Shown: piece after piece, positions 1-12,148 of the stretch | How positions within the stretch are numbered: position 1 is the first letter of the stretch | How the letters are laid out: every line of letters begins with the position of its first letter | Origin: Sarcomyxa edulis | Taxonomy: Eukaryota; Basidiomycota; Agaricomycetes; Agaricales; Mycenaceae | Assembly (NCBI GenBank): GCA_009761415.1 | Contig: QUOL01000003.1 | Span: 1,612,001-1,676,000 of the forward strand | Direction: 5' to 3' | Length of the DNA stretch: 64,000 bases | The notes under the pieces: generated by a model | What the model saw: the letters and a program-made list of their open reading frames with translations, nothing else | Databases searched by the model: none | What the model was told of the DNA's origin: nothing | Program-made: the position numbers and the translations under genes

Positions 1-1095
1 TTGAAGACAGGCCGCCTTTCTGAAGACTCTCGATAGCAACACCGTGGAATCGGCTCTAGAATGTGCAGCGACAAGCTGATAGTCCACGAAGTGCCGCAAC
101 TCCGTCAGACAGTCGTTGGGCAACATGTCCAAGTCGTAAAACTTCGTTCACAGCCAAGGAACATGATCGAGACATTGGATCATTAATGATGGCCATCAGC
201 GACATTGCGGCTGCAGACGGGGCTTTTCTGAAAATTGGAGGCACTGCACACAAGCAAGTTAGGGAGTTGAGAATGCAAGGAATCAAAACTCAAAGTGCTC
301 CCAACAATAGATCAAAACAGGTAGCCACCTGAAGGGCTGAGACAGATGGGCGGGTGAAACAGGTGCATTCGGTCCCCAGGCTCGATGAGTCTTGTCGAGT
401 TGTCAGTCATGGGAGTGAACTTCAGCGCTGGAGCGGCACCGAAGAAAGACGGTTTTCGATTAAGAAAGCATACGGCATATTGTGTATAGCAGAAATCAAT
501 GATGTGCATGCAGGACGATCTGACCACTCCAAGGTCCCTCCGCGACCCCCAAGACGAATCCGACATCCATTCGAATCTAGATGTTGAGCTTTGTGCGTCT
601 CCAGTGACGTCTCTTGGCGTTGTACTATGAATTCAAGATATTAGATTGGTGATGTATTGTAGGACAGAATTTTCAACGGCGCACCTGGATTTTCGTGTCC
701 GTCTTCAAACGGAACCACTGAGGGATGGGGCTGTAGCGGTCAAGGTAAGACAAGGTAAAAAGTCGATATAACTGTCGAGGATGACTGACCGATTTTGCCT
801 CCCTGCCTTGGCCAAAATCCTCTTTGTGCGGAAAGTCTTTTGCGACGGCTAGAAGAACATCGAGAGGTCAGACGTTGGTGTCGAGTGCAAAATCAAAGGT
901 TCGATGCTCACCATTATCGTTCGTGTGGAAGGGAGTTTCTGTCGTGTCTAAAAAATAAGGTTGGGACTAACAAGTCATGTGGACATTTGTTTGTAAAATG
1001 TGGCGGGCACTCAGAGTCACGTTTTCGTCAATCGCGTTGCCACGAACACAGAATCCAGATCGCGTTCATCTCAGTCAACTCAAATTCGACCCAAA
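1..1095. other. left edge, no gene recognised
   Basis: Only short overlapping open frames are present on both strands, for example about 76 codons on the minus strand at 56-286. None resembles a family I know and none joins across good splice sites. The last few hundred bases should contain the promoter of the FKBP gene that follows. The edge could hold the end of a gene lying outside the window. Confidence 0.4.
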
Positions 1096-1757
1096 ATGCA
1101 ACTATTCAACTGGATCTCATCATGTCTTCTCTTTGCCGCAGTTGCGATGGCCGTCGAAAACCCGACAGAGTTGAAGATCGAGACCACTTTCATGCCCAAG
1201 GATTGTCCAGCAAAGGCTACGAAAGGTGATGCAATCAAGGTCCACTACGTGAGCTAGCATATTTCTCACCGAGACGGGACACAAATGCTAAGCTTGATAC
1301 TCGGATACAGACCGGAACACTCTTCTCCAACGGCCAGAAATTTGACTCCAGGTATGTTCATCCTTGGTAGAACGTTCGACAATGTCTGACGACCCTTGAA
1401 CAGTGTTGACCGTGGAACCCCACTGCCTTTGACACGTACGCACGACTTTTGATCTATCATTATGGCGTCTTATATCTAACCTTGTCAAAAGTCGGTGTTG
1501 GCCAAGTCATTCGTGGCTGGGATGAAGGCCTGGAAGGAATGTGCCTCAATGAGAAGCGCACGTTGACAATTCCTGCGGACAAGGCTTACGGTATGTCATT
1601 CATCGGGATATTTTATTAGTGCGACCATTCTGACCTGGTCGATACTCTTCTTTCAGGTTCTCGGGGAGCCGGAGGAGTGATCGGGCCCAATGCTGCACTC
1701 GTGTTCGACGTTGAACTTGTGGGTCTTGACAGCAAAAGCGTTCGCAACGAGCTCTAA
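1096..1757 (+). CDS. FKBP-type peptidyl-prolyl isomerase, secretory pathway (FKBP2/FKBP13-like)
   Basis: Predicted prolyl cis-trans isomerase acting in the ER lumen. The ATG at 1096 opens a hydrophobic signal peptide (about 20 residues, ending near AVAMA). Exons read 1096-1248, then from 1311, a ~32 nt exon beginning TGTTGACC, and further exons from TCGGTGTTGG to the stop at 1755-1757; introns are short GT-AG. The spliced protein has the FKBP core in order: [37 protein letters not shown] and ALVFDVELV, which supply the aromatic active-site pocket and the flap. Length about 140 residues is normal for FKBP2. The C terminus is RNEL, which resembles fungal HDEL-type ER retrieval signals. It is followed tail-to-tail by PRM1. 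Family assignment is secure; ER retention is inferred. Confidence 0.93.
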
Positions 1758-2096
1758 GTAGATGCATGTTGCCTATCGAATAAAAACACTCCGACGACAA
1801 GGGAGGTACGATCGATTGAGACCTTATGCATATAGGATGGGAGACCACGTCAACTCACATCATCGACAGTCCTCACTGTATCTTTGAAGGTGTGCACATT
1901 CAACGAAAACATTAATGCATATTGAAATCAAGGAATGCTACAAAAACACGCTTGCACAGCAAGAGGTAATAAAAATACACACTCGTGTGTTGTTGCTGTG
2001 AGGATTATGGATAGTGAACAATTAGTACTAGGATACAGAATAAGTCCAAAGCAAAAGGAAATGTTGTCGTCAGTTTGTGTTTATCATCCAGCAAGT
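1758..2096. other. intergenic, convergent 3' ends
   Basis: About 340 bp between the stops of the FKBP gene (+) and PRM1 (-). AT-rich stretches at 1900-2060 would suit the two 3' untranslated regions. I see no further gene. Confidence 0.5.
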
Positions 2097-5000
2097 TCAC
2101 ATCGCAACAGGAATGAATGGGTTCGTAGGGATACTTCGCCTCGCATTGGAGAGTGGCGGCGCGGTGATCGTTACACGATGTTCGTCATCAAAGGGCGTCG
2201 CGAATGGGTTGATAGAGGAGGACTGCCTTGCATGAGTGGTTGTCAACAACCGAGTCACGGGTGTAATAGATGGGCTGTTCTCCATGGCTGGGCTTGGGAC
2301 AGAAGGATTCCGTCTGTGTCTATCTGGAGGAGGGCCAAGCGTGTAGTGGGGTTGTAATGGAAGAATTTTCACTACCGGGGGAGTAGATGAACGTTTATGG
2401 GCTCGAGGAAATCCGTGGTGTAGAGGCATTGCTAATGGCGTGGGCTGTACTGTCTCTGAGCTCCCATATACCGAATCTACGTTGGGTTGGTTCGGTCGTG
2501 GAGGAAAACCAACGGGAAACTGATGTTGCTCTCTTTTCGGTGTAGTAACGATGCGATTCATCCAAGGGACCGTTGTCTGTATAGGCGTGGGAGACTCGGA
2601 CCAGGCAGAGCGAGGGACAGCTTTGTCCTGGGTCGAAGGTTCTGCAAAATCATCAATCTCCACCCTGGGTAAACCCACCGGTCTGAGGCTAGAAGCACGA
2701 TGGATAGAGATTCTCAAGTTGGGACGACCTCTGGATCCGATGTCTGCGGTAGCATCTCGCTCTCCTTGTTCTTTCCTGCGTACCATGCTAGTCAAGCGAC
2801 TTATCCAAGTGGGTCTCGTATCGTCGCTTTGCAAGTCGTTCGAAATATCGCGAGGTTGCCGCTCGTCGTCCATGACCAACTCGTTCGACTTTCGGACGGA
2901 CATCAGCTTCATTGGTTTACTGATCGATAAAGTTTCCGAGTCGTTGCGCTTGCGACCACTGAAAAAGTTGTCCCAGCTTTTCTCTTGTTTAGTCTCCGAC
3001 AAGGTAGATTTCGGAGCAGGCGACGTAGATCGATTGAACGGGTTGAGAGCGAATCCGGGCCTGGGCGATGGCAGGGGAGTGAACGAAGGAAGATCAGGCT
3101 CGGGCTTCACCTCCTCTTTGACCTCATTCCTATTCCCAACACCACGGAACATGGTTATATCGTCAATACCTCTTTGCTCCCGCTCCCATTTCCTCTTCCT
3201 TCGGGCCTGTAACCAAGTACGTCCGTATGAGTTCCACGCTATGATGCACAGCGCCATGAGAACGACAAATCCCCACAGCGCCATGAATATAGCGAACATG
3301 AAACGTTCCTTCCGCAGAGATTCCGCATACGCGTTGACGAGTTTGCCAATAAGCCCCTCTTTATCGTCTTGTCCGCCACCGATGGCTGCGGTAGCGATAG
3401 GTTGGACAGCCTCGTTGACATGAGCTGGCGATAGTACGAGGACAGAGTCATTAACACGAGGAATATTGACTTTGAGATTGTCGTGCAAGAACGTGAGAGC
3501 AGTCTCGATCGCATCAACTTTACTGCCGATGAAGCACTTGATGAATTCCTGAGCAGGTTGATCGAGGATAGTGCCGTTGAAGACCGTATTTACGGCGTCT
3601 TGAATATCGGTGTAGAATTCAACGATGGTGTCGTTGAGAGTAGTCGTGGTGACATTGACCCAACCGAAAACGCCGTTGTTGATAGTGTTTTGGATGACGT
3701 CCACGCGACTATTGATATCAGTGGCATAAGCCGCGGATTGGTTGTACATGCTAGCGTTAATCGACGTCGCGATTGTGTTCGAGAAATCGGTGGCAGAGGC
3801 GGCGGCACGATCGGCGTATCGAGCGGCTAAGGGACCTATAGCAATAAGCTGAGTTTCAACGGACAGAAGCCCAAAGAATCCAATCAGGAAGCATGCCAAC
3901 GCAGGTGGGTGGAAGACGTAGTGGAAAAACCACTGCAGATGTGTATGCGTAACGGGCGAGAGGCGTAAACGTGCTGCAATAGTGTTGGCGATACGGGTCA
4001 GAAGGGGATGGGACCCAGTTGCTTGAAGCATGAGGAGATTGTGATCGCTCAAGGTGATTTGTGGGGCTCTCGATGGACCAGAATGGATAAGGGTAGGATC
4101 GGAGACCCATGCCTGCCGAGTATACTCCAAATGACGTTTCATGCACCGCCATTTGTACCATTCGAGGACGCAATTCGCGGCGAGGAGAAGGAGGGCAAGA
4201 AGAATGAGGATAATGGTGCCAATCTTGGCCACTTTGATCAGGTCATTTCCAAGATCATCGACGACAGAGGTATCAAGGTCGTTGCAGAACGTGAGCACGT
4301 TTTGTTGGGGGACGGGAAGAACGGAGGAGTCGAATGAGAGATTGCCGAAGGTACCGTTGATTTCTTGCTTCAATAATTCGAAAGGAGTATCGATGCTATA
4401 CAGATTAACATGAGACGATATATCGAATGCGATAGAGCATAAAATACGCACATGGACTCGATTTTGTCCTTGATGTCAGCGAAAGTAGGCAAGGAACTAT
4501 TCAGTTGAACAAGACTGTTTTCAAAGTCTGTGGGCAGTGTGATATTCTCCAGTCCTGACAAACTAGGTATGCTGAACTGGGGCACACTGATATTGCCAAA
4601 AGGATTGATCTTGTTGATGGCAGAGACTGCGGTCTCGATGGCAGAATTGGCGCTGGAGATGTCACTTTGTATCCCAGTACGAATAGAGCTAGCAGTATTC
4701 TGGACGAATGTGTTGAGCTGATAGAGATGATAATCAACTAATTGTACAGGTTCACCCGTGATAGAGATACGCACCTCTTGAACTGCACTGATGAGAATGG
4801 AGAGTCCACCACGGACAACAAGTTCCACGAAGCAGAGAAAGGTAGAACGATAAATGTCAACAATAAAGTTGATTATTGCTTCCATCACGGTGAGCGCCAA
4901 GACCAAGGCGGCACGAGCAGCATCCATGGAACCATTGACAGCGTCCGCAAATTGTTGATTAGTCGCGACTGCCATGTAACGAGGCATACTCGCTGCAGCT

Positions 5001-5254
5001 GTAGCAGCCTTTTCTGCAGCCTTACAGCTGGCAAGGAGATCTGTCTTCGCGTCAGCGACTGCATCCTGAGACGAGGCTAGAGACAATTGGAGCCTGAAGA
5101 TGACGAAGAGGAGTGAGAGGATGGGGTAAGCTAGCCAAGTGAGAGAAAGAAGGTGTGGAAGTTGAAGGTATGGCTTGAGAGTAGAATCAGATGAATGAGA
5201 GTCGTAAGTTGGGGGTGGGGACCTCCAGCGAGGGTTTGGGGATGCTAGAGACAT
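2097..5254 (-). CDS. PRM1: plasma membrane fusion protein PRM1
   Basis: Prm1 is a multispanning membrane protein that helps plasma membranes fuse when fungal cells mate or hyphae fuse. Exon 1 runs 5254-4452 and exon 2 4395-2097, separated by a 56 bp intron; the join reads [16 protein letters not shown]. The ATG at 5254 ([10 protein letters not shown]) is chosen because the longer frame starts at TTG. Seen in order: an N-terminal hydrophobic segment ([18 protein letters not shown]), an alanine-rich extracellular part, a second segment ([20 protein letters not shown]), many N-glycosylation sites (N-x-S/T), two further segments ([20 protein letters not shown] and a [24 protein letters not shown] one), and a last one near [21 protein letters not shown] long cytosolic Ser/Pro-rich tail of some 350 residues follows, longer than in yeast Prm1. 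A 57 bp stretch at 4718-4774 has intron signals but keeps frame. Confidence 0.9.
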
Positions 5255-6106
5255 GGATGGCAAAAGTCGACCTGCGACGTCGAACTTGCACTAGAAATAT
5301 AAGTGGATCTATGGGTCGTCAAAGGACGTGAGGCGTGAAGCTAACCGTGAAGGATAACGCAGGAAGTAGACTCTGGAATGCATGAGTACGTTTATGTGAA
5401 AATTAGACAACATTGTTGTTGGGACCAACCAAGATTTCATTGTCTTCCAACAATAATCATCCTTCCGCATTCGGCAATGCACAGTCAGGTCCGACATCCG
5501 AATCATTGTTGTCTCCCATTTTGCTCTTTTTCCTTCTTTTTCTTGTTCTCTTCGACGTAACAACTGACAACTTCCATGATAATATCCCCGGCCATTCCAT
5601 GCAGCCTGATCCTTCCGTGACAATTATTCCAGACGTACAGCACAGCAGACGTCCCGCAGACTATCCGGGCCAAGTGAGCTCGAGTGCTTGCTCCGAGTCG
5701 GAATTCTCTCGACTAGTGCTTCCAATTCGATGTAGGAGCCTAGAGCTAGTAGACGTGTTCTCGAAGCAACATTCTCACAAAGAAATTCAATCTGGTCGAT
5801 TTTTAAGGAATCGGGTAAGCAGCGTCTGAAAATTTCTCATATACTCCTCTAGGTTCAGCACTTTAGAGACAGAAGAAGTTTGGATGGTGCACACACCCGT
5901 GATTGACACGGCTCTCTCGGTTTAAGACGTCCCGTACATACGCTGGGATAGATGATTCATCGTCTTACCAATGCAGAGCTGTTCCCGGACGATGCCCGAG
6001 GATTACACAGATACTTACTATGGTGGTATAAAACCCCAATATCAGGGACAGAGACTGTAGTCTCGCTTCTCGATATATTTTCACTAAAAATCTCGCACTC
6101 ACTCTC
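5255..6106. other. divergent intergenic region, PRM1 and reductase promoters
   Basis: About 850 bp between the divergent starts of PRM1 (-) and the reductase (+). Short open frames at 5309-5623 (-) and 5413-5829 (+) have no recognisable family and no supporting splice structure. It contains the TATA box of the reductase (6027-6033). Confidence 0.5.
6027..6033 (+). promoter_or_regulatory. TATA box of the DFR-like reductase
   Basis: TATAAAA lies 74-80 bp upstream of the ATG at 6107, in the sequence GGTGGTATAAAACCCC. The position fits a fungal core promoter with a short leader. No experimental support. Confidence 0.5.
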
Positions 6107-7455
6107 ATGTCTGAACTCATTTTCGTGATTACTCTTTTCTAGCTGCGTTTTCCATTCGAAGTTGACCCAACTTTTCATTGGAACAGATTACAGGAGCGAC
6201 TGGCTTCCTTGGATCCCATATAGTCGTCCAGCTCCTAGAGAGTGGCTATCGGGTCCGAGCGTAAGTCACAACTACAGCAATTTAAACTGAGTAATCTATT
6301 GACCATCGAGAAATTCTTCAGTGCTGCTCGCGGAGCCAAAATTGAAGAACTCAAGAATGCGTACGCTGCGTACAAAGACAAGTTCGAAGCCGTGTTGGTG
6401 ACCGACCTTGTCGCAGATCAATTTCCAGAGGCTCTGAAAGGTGTGGATGGCCTCATCCATACGGCTTCTCCTCTCGCCGCCAGAGAGACTCCAGAAGTCA
6501 TGTTGAAGGTGGGTATACTACTTTGCAAACCTACTAAACTTTCAGTCTGACATCCTCCTGTAAACAGGTCGCCATAGAAGGCACTTTGAACGTTATTCGT
6601 CAAGCCGAAAGAGCAGGCATCAAAAGGATTGTTGTTACGAGCTCTATAATCACAGTCACCAATCCTGATAGCAAAGTGACCGATAAGCGTCTGTTTATTC
6701 ATATTCGTGGTATCAAATCATGCATCAGCTCAATTAAATCTTCTATCAGATTGGAATCCGGTGACGAGGGAGCAAGCTTTAGTCCCAGGCGCTCCTATGG
6801 TAACTTACGGCGCCTCCAAGAAGTTTGCCGAGCTGGCAGTCTGGGAATTTGCGGATGCGCACCCAAATGTTGACATCACTACCCGTCAGTAATCCAAACT
6901 TCATGTGCAGCACCATTCAGGATTGATGATTATCCCCTAATTAAATTGATTTCAGTGAACCCTCCGTTCCTCTACGGCCCATTCACCAAAACCTTCTCCG
7001 CTCCAACTCCCAATCCCGCCCAGCTCTCCACCAATCTCTTCATATACCGTCTGCTATCCCCCACCGGCAGTTACCCTCCGTCTCCCGGTCACTCTGACAT
7101 CCGAGATGTCGCCAAAGCCCACGTTCTAGCCCTCCGCTCACCACCTACCTCCATCGTGGGCCGTAAGCGCCTCATCATGGCTGCCCCCGGCGCGCTCGAC
7201 TTCAAGTCTATCGTCCGTTTAATTGGAGAAAAACGACCGGAATTGAAGAGTAGACTTATTGACTCTGACAGAGCTCCGCAGTGGCCTTACGATAGAACAC
7301 CCGTTGATTTCGAAAGGCTGGAGGAAGTTTTGAGTTTCAAAAAGGAGGAATTCCGTGCGGTGGAGGACACCATTTTGGACGCAGTTGACAGCATAGTAGA
7401 ACTAGAGAAGGAGTGGCTCAGCAAGGGGTATACCGTCAATATTCCTGACGCATAA
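6107..7455 (+). CDS. NAD(P)-dependent reductase, dihydroflavonol-4-reductase / extended SDR family
   Basis: Predicted NAD(P)H-dependent carbonyl reductase of the DFR/cinnamoyl-CoA/methylglyoxal reductase-like extended SDR family; substrate unknown, cytosolic. The first exon is only MSELIF (6107-6124); the second starts at 6187 and the join gives FITGATGFLGSHIV, the GxxGxxG cofactor loop. Later exons begin at 6322, 6568, about 6754 and 6956 after introns of 40-70 bp. Catalytic Y-x3-K is seen in TYGASKKFAE, and LNPPFLYGP and DIRDVAKAHVLAL are typical of the family. The intron near 6714-6753 can be cut in more than one way, so the residues just before DWNPVT are uncertain. Length about 340 residues is normal. 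A second, distinct member lies at 29801-31297. Confidence 0.9.
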
Positions 7456-7580
7456 ATCACACTGACAGAATTTCGATGCACCAAGTAGAATTGTACAGAC
7501 TGAATTTAGCTACCGTGGATTACTTTCGACAAATAGCTTCTGGCCTATGAATGTTAGTCCTGTCTTCCTGTCGGATTTGA

Positions 7581-9265
7581 TTATATCGAGAATACTTCCT
7601 GATGAGTTATCTCAACATCGAGACCTAAACTATCCCAGTACGTCGCTTTAGCAGACAGATCGTGACTGGGCCGAAGCGAAATGTGTATTTTGACGGCCTT
7701 CAAAGATGCCTTTCGCGAATCGACAAATGCAATGATAGCGCTCTCGGTGCAGCGCTTCCCACAGTACCGAAAATCGAGGGTCTCTAATCGAGGAAGTAAA
7801 AATGGTGACTGACTGTGGACGGTAAGGGATGAAAGAAGTAGATCTCCAACACTTCTTTGTGCACCCGCTCGCTGCCGCGCTTCCAGGACAAGGCACGTCA
7901 GGGAAGGAAGGAGACCGATAGTATCGATCACTTCCGTCTCAAATAGAGGAATATAGATGAGATGAAGGGATTCGAGAGGAGGCGCGGATCGGGCAATGTA
8001 TGACAGGAAACTTTCCTGGGGCCATAATTCCGAATCAGCAAAATTGCCTACGTAGTTGCCTACCGTGAGATCTCGCAATAACGGCATCTGGAGGAGGTCA
8101 AAAAATTGACCGAGACGGACGATTCTTGTAGGCTGTACCCCGCGGAACCCCGCACGTCTGTCGCTGTCACGAAATGAGATGTGGAACTCTTCGACATTGG
8201 ATAGCACGGCAGTCGTCCTGCCCGGCATCACGTCTTCTACTGCAAACGCGCAGCTCCGAAGCTGTACGGCTTGAGCCAAGACTTCTAAACACTCATCTAG
8301 CGTGAAGAATGTTTCCGAGTTGGCCCAGGATTGTGGTAGCAGTGTGATTTCGGTGAGCTGAGAATAGCTTATGTTCAATGGTCGAACGTCGAAGGTCACA
8401 TGCAAGAGCATGACGTTTCTCAAACGGGGCGCACGTCCTAAGCTGAAGCAAGGTGGCTGTGCCTGTGCCTCGGGAGTGACATCAAGTTTGAACGTCTCTA
8501 ACATCGGAAAGTCCTGGACGTCGCATGTTAGAAGCGGGGCGAGGGACGATTCGGGAACACGAAGGTCAAGACACCGCCAATGAAAGGTGTGAGGAAGCAG
8601 TGCTTTCCAAATCGGAGTCAAACGACTAGACTGTGATCGATACGCCTGGAACTGCGATCCCGAAATCAAGGAGATTGAGAATGGGCAAGATTTGCAGCGC
8701 TTCAGCCACGCCTCAATCATGACCATGAACTTTTGCTCGTCATGCTTTCGTTCATGTCGTGCGGTTGTTGTGATCGTGAGGGATGTCCAGAGTCTCGGGC
8801 TCGATAGAACTAGATTCCTCCACCCCTTGCAGACCCGTGCTAACACCAACGGCGCCTCCATAATATTTGTTGTATGCGTTTGCGATTCCTCTGTCGGTAA
8901 GCAATGCATGAAGACTTGTTCCCATAACTCGACTGGCAATCGCTTAGCAGGCGTGACGAGGGCTTTGAGAGATCTCACATCCTCCCCCAGCTGTGCTCGA
9001 CTCTGTACGAGTTGACCGTACAGTGTTTTGACTCTTTCAATCTCCGCATCCAGCTTCAAGAGTTCGAATTCGGCTTTTGAGAGCGCCGTGTGAACTTCAG
9101 CGTCAGATGGAGTTGCGGTGAGGCTATTCTGCCCAAGCAGTTTCGCAATGGATGGGTATCTACCCTGTCCAGGAAGAAAGACCAAGTCATGAGAATCATG
9201 AAGAATCGCCACAGTAGAAACCCACGTACCATGAATGCGTTCGAGGTATATGCCTCAGCACGCAT
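7581..9265 (-). CDS. F-box domain protein (basidiomycete type)
   Basis: Likely substrate adaptor of an SCF ubiquitin ligase, or one of the many basidiomycete F-box-like proteins of unknown role. Exon 1 is 9265-9230 (MRAEAYTSNAFM) and joins in phase 0 to 9164 across a 65 bp intron, giving FMGRYPSIAKLLGQ. Residues about 35-75 form a short coiled coil (FELLKLDAEIERVKTLYGQL). The F-box-like motif follows: RLPVELWEQVFMHCLP, then APLVLARVCKGWRNLVLSSP. The C-terminal ~350 residues show the loose leucine-rich pattern of these proteins without a recognisable extra domain. A TATTTAA about 65-70 bp upstream of the ATG could be the TATA element. Convergent with the reductase, 125 bp apart. The target is unknown. 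Confidence 0.82.
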
Positions 9266-10037
9266 TGTTCGTATCACTTGATGGTTGGGGCTATTGGCGA
9301 GACACGAGAGTCAGGTGAAGCTTTGCTCCTTAAATACCAAGGCGCTGGAGGGAAAAGAGATGAAAATACGACAACCTACGACTCGTGTCAAGTCGCTAAA
9401 ATAAAGAGCCCGTCTCGAGGATTCGACTATCAATGACATGGGAGCTGCTCACCTGAGCTTCAATTGAAGCGTGTAATATACGCGGCAGTGTCTGCGCTTC
9501 GAAGCCTAAGTAAAAAAGGTCAGTGTACGTGATCTAAGATCCTGTTTAACGCAGCTGCCCCACTCGAGAGCGAGAGGAGACAAAATGGAGCAACGGAACG
9601 TGAATTAGAGGGACACTCAACACGATGAAACCTCATGGAGGTACAAAGTACTGATCAAGATCGATTAGTAGATTGAGAGCCTGGGGCGAGCAAAATTAGC
9701 AGCACCTCGAATCGAATTAAAGAGAAAATCCAATTTGTTTGAAAGTAACCACACCACGTAAGAAATGCGAATGGGAGCATGGAATGGGAATAAGATGGAG
9801 GAATAAGAAAAAAGTCAAAGTCACAGCACTCGTAAAAGAACGAATAGGTATATCGACAACAAACACGCACCACCCCACTACCACCACCTCGGCAACGCAA
9901 ATAAACAACGAAGAAAAACGGGGAGATCGAAGCCCAAAAAATGTAGGGCGCCGTATGCTGCATGCAGACTAAGCTTCGAAGACCCTTATCAAAAACAGCA
10001 CATACTGATCCCGGTTTCTTTCCAGGCCATACTCTCC
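9266..10037. other. intergenic, F-box promoter and PAQR 3' flank
   Basis: About 770 bp. It holds the F-box promoter on one side and the presumed 3' untranslated region of the PAQR gene on the other. A minus-strand open frame ending at 9655 only extends the last PAQR exon in another frame. No further gene seen. Confidence 0.45.
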
Positions 10038-12148
10038 TCAACACCCACCCGCGATACCTTCTCGCATGAACCGAATAGCTGCCTTGTGTTGGCTGACGGC
10101 TAGTACGATAAAGCAGTGCCAGATACAATGCGAGCCTAAAGGAAGACGGAAGTCCGTATGAGTCATCAAGAACGAATGTGGTGAGAAAAAATCATGGGTA
10201 TTGGCTTCTTACCTCCACCGATCATGTCAAGTTTTCTACACCATGCTGGAGGTAGGAATCGTTCTGGGACATGTGTGGCGTAGAATACCAGTCCAATTAT
10301 GTATGACGCGAGAGATGGAATAAGTGGACCTAATCATAGACATAAGCTGTGTTAATAACACACGAGATAGAAGACGAAAGAAAAATGTGAACGTACCGAT
10401 AAAAGTGAACAGCTGCGCCGAAGAATGTAACATGGCGAGACCTGCCAGTGGGGCGACGGCAGAAAAAGCGAGGCTCAAAAAGAAGACGATGCGCCAGATC
10501 TAAAACATAAGGAGAAACGTTTGAGTCCAATTGCGACATCAGAAGAAAATGTACACTGACCCGGTACTCGTACCGATTGAACCAATCCATGAACGGGAAG
10601 ATATTTCCCGCAAGGCCAGTCAAGAAGCATGAAACGAGGAATATGTTCCCGACACTGGGATGACATTCACGGTAACCGTAATGCACTACCGTTCCCACGG
10701 ATGCACTGATTAGCCTATGAAAATGAAGACCAAAGGACAGTGAGTTATAAGTCGCGGGTGGAAATAACGCGTATGAACAGGAACGTACCACCCAATTCCG
10801 ACGTAATCGACTCGTGCGCAGAATTCCATACTAGGGCGATGTGCACACCCAGCCATGGTGTGATATACTGCGCTGAACAGGAGGCAGAGAAGAGAGAAGA
10901 GGGTGAACACGAGCTCGGTTGTGTCGGGAGTCAGTAGATCGGGAGAACCGGGAGTAGGTAGCAATGGGGTGAAGAAGGAAATCAAGGGAACGGGGACGGA
11001 TCGGAGGAGTTTGACGCCCCATAGCAGGAATGGTATCAGGTGGGTGTGTATGTTGACTGGATAATGTGGCATGTAAGTCATGGAACAGTATCATGTATAG
11101 GTACACTGACGTGTTTCATTATGGAAAGCGAACAGTGAGAGAAGGATGAGCGGCCATCGTTCAATTGGAATGAACCTAGCGAGATATGCGTGATTTCAAA
11201 TAATCGGGGACAGGAACAGAAATAGACATACCGATAGCCCCTGGTCACGAATGGGTTGTTGCGCCATTTTTGTGGCAAATCCGTGTATTGAATCAAACGG
11301 ACGCCGTGGAACGAGCGTTGGATGGCACTAGAAACCTCTTTTGCCGCTCTCTCTATCACATCCTCCGCCTGGGAGACATCATCTTTGTTATCACTCGACT
11401 CAGGACGTCCACTGAGGAGGAAATCAGAGACGAGTTCTGATGATAATAGAACGTCAACCAAATCCGAGAGCATAGAACTTGGGTCGAATGAAGTGCCAGG
11501 AAGTTCCATGGAGGATAGGTGCGAATGAAGATTTTGGAGGTGTTTTGAAAGTGTAGGGATATAATTTTGGTTAAAGTCAAAGTCAAAATCTAGGTCATAA
11601 AAACGTGTCCGGACGCCATCTAGTTTGTTGCGCATGTCGGAGAGCGAGGATCCGAATTCAAAGTCGAAGTCTGGTAGGTGTGATCGTACGTTTGGGAGAG
11701 GTATGTCGGATAACAATCGTGCTGGCATGTCTCGCACGAAGTTCTCGACGGAAATGTCGAGGTCGCCGAAATTGAAGGCGGGTAAGTGTGAGCAAACGTC
11801 TGTGCGAATGCAGTCGAGCATTTGAATAGCTACACGAGCCCAAGCCCGTGCTTCCTCGAGTTTGAGCTCCCCTTTTGCTATCCAGGCCTCGATATCGGGT
11901 GATTCGAGTTTAGAAAGACGAGACTCGAGGTCTGCGAGGTAGGAAAGCACGAGGAAGCGAAGTGAAGCTAGAGTTTGGATTGGTGAAGCGGTAGAAAGGT
12001 CGAGGGCTTCGAGAGAGAGGGGAAGAGGACGACATATCTGAAGACGGGTACATTGACGTGCAGGGGGCGTTGAAAGACGACGTCTACGGCGAAGAACACG
12101 AAAATTGCTGGCGTTGGTGATACCGGTGGACATGCTGGTGGAAGACAT
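10038..12148 (-). CDS. PAQR / hemolysin-III family seven-helix membrane protein with long N-terminal extension
   Basis: Homologue of adiponectin receptors, yeast Izh proteins and HlyIII, zinc-containing membrane proteins thought to act as lipid (ceramide-type) hydrolases or in metal and sterol homeostasis. The ATG is at 12148. The first ~275 residues are soluble, rich in Asp, Ser, Phe and Leu (for example FEFGSSLSDMRNKLDG), with no domain I recognise. The membrane domain is split over about six exons: RFIPIERWP then FHNETVNIHTHLIPF, FTLFSLLCLLFSAVYHTMAG, ARVDYVGIGWLISASVGTVV, NIFLVSCFLTGLAGNIFPFM, FFLSLAFSAVAPLAGLAMLH, and a last exon GSHCIWHCFIVLAVSQHKAA, stop at 10038-10040. The zinc/active-site set is complete: ETVNIHTH, the YH and D (VDYVGI) positions, and H-x3-H (HCIWH). 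The extension is the unusual part. Confidence 0.88.

Noticed and set aside
63..332. Overlapping open frames at the left edge, both strands
   Set aside because: Short, no recognisable motif, no linked exons; cannot be supported as a gene.
2551..3423. 290-codon plus-strand open frame
   Set aside because: It lies antisense to the long PRM1 cytosolic-tail exon, has no family features, and reflects codon bias of the minus-strand gene.
2097..5254. Mating-type locus suggested by PRM1
   Set aside because: No homeodomain, pheromone or pheromone-receptor genes are nearby; PRM1 alone is not a mating-type marker.
9655..10128. 157-codon minus-strand frame
   Set aside because: Out-of-frame extension of the last PAQR exon; the correct frame stops at 10038.
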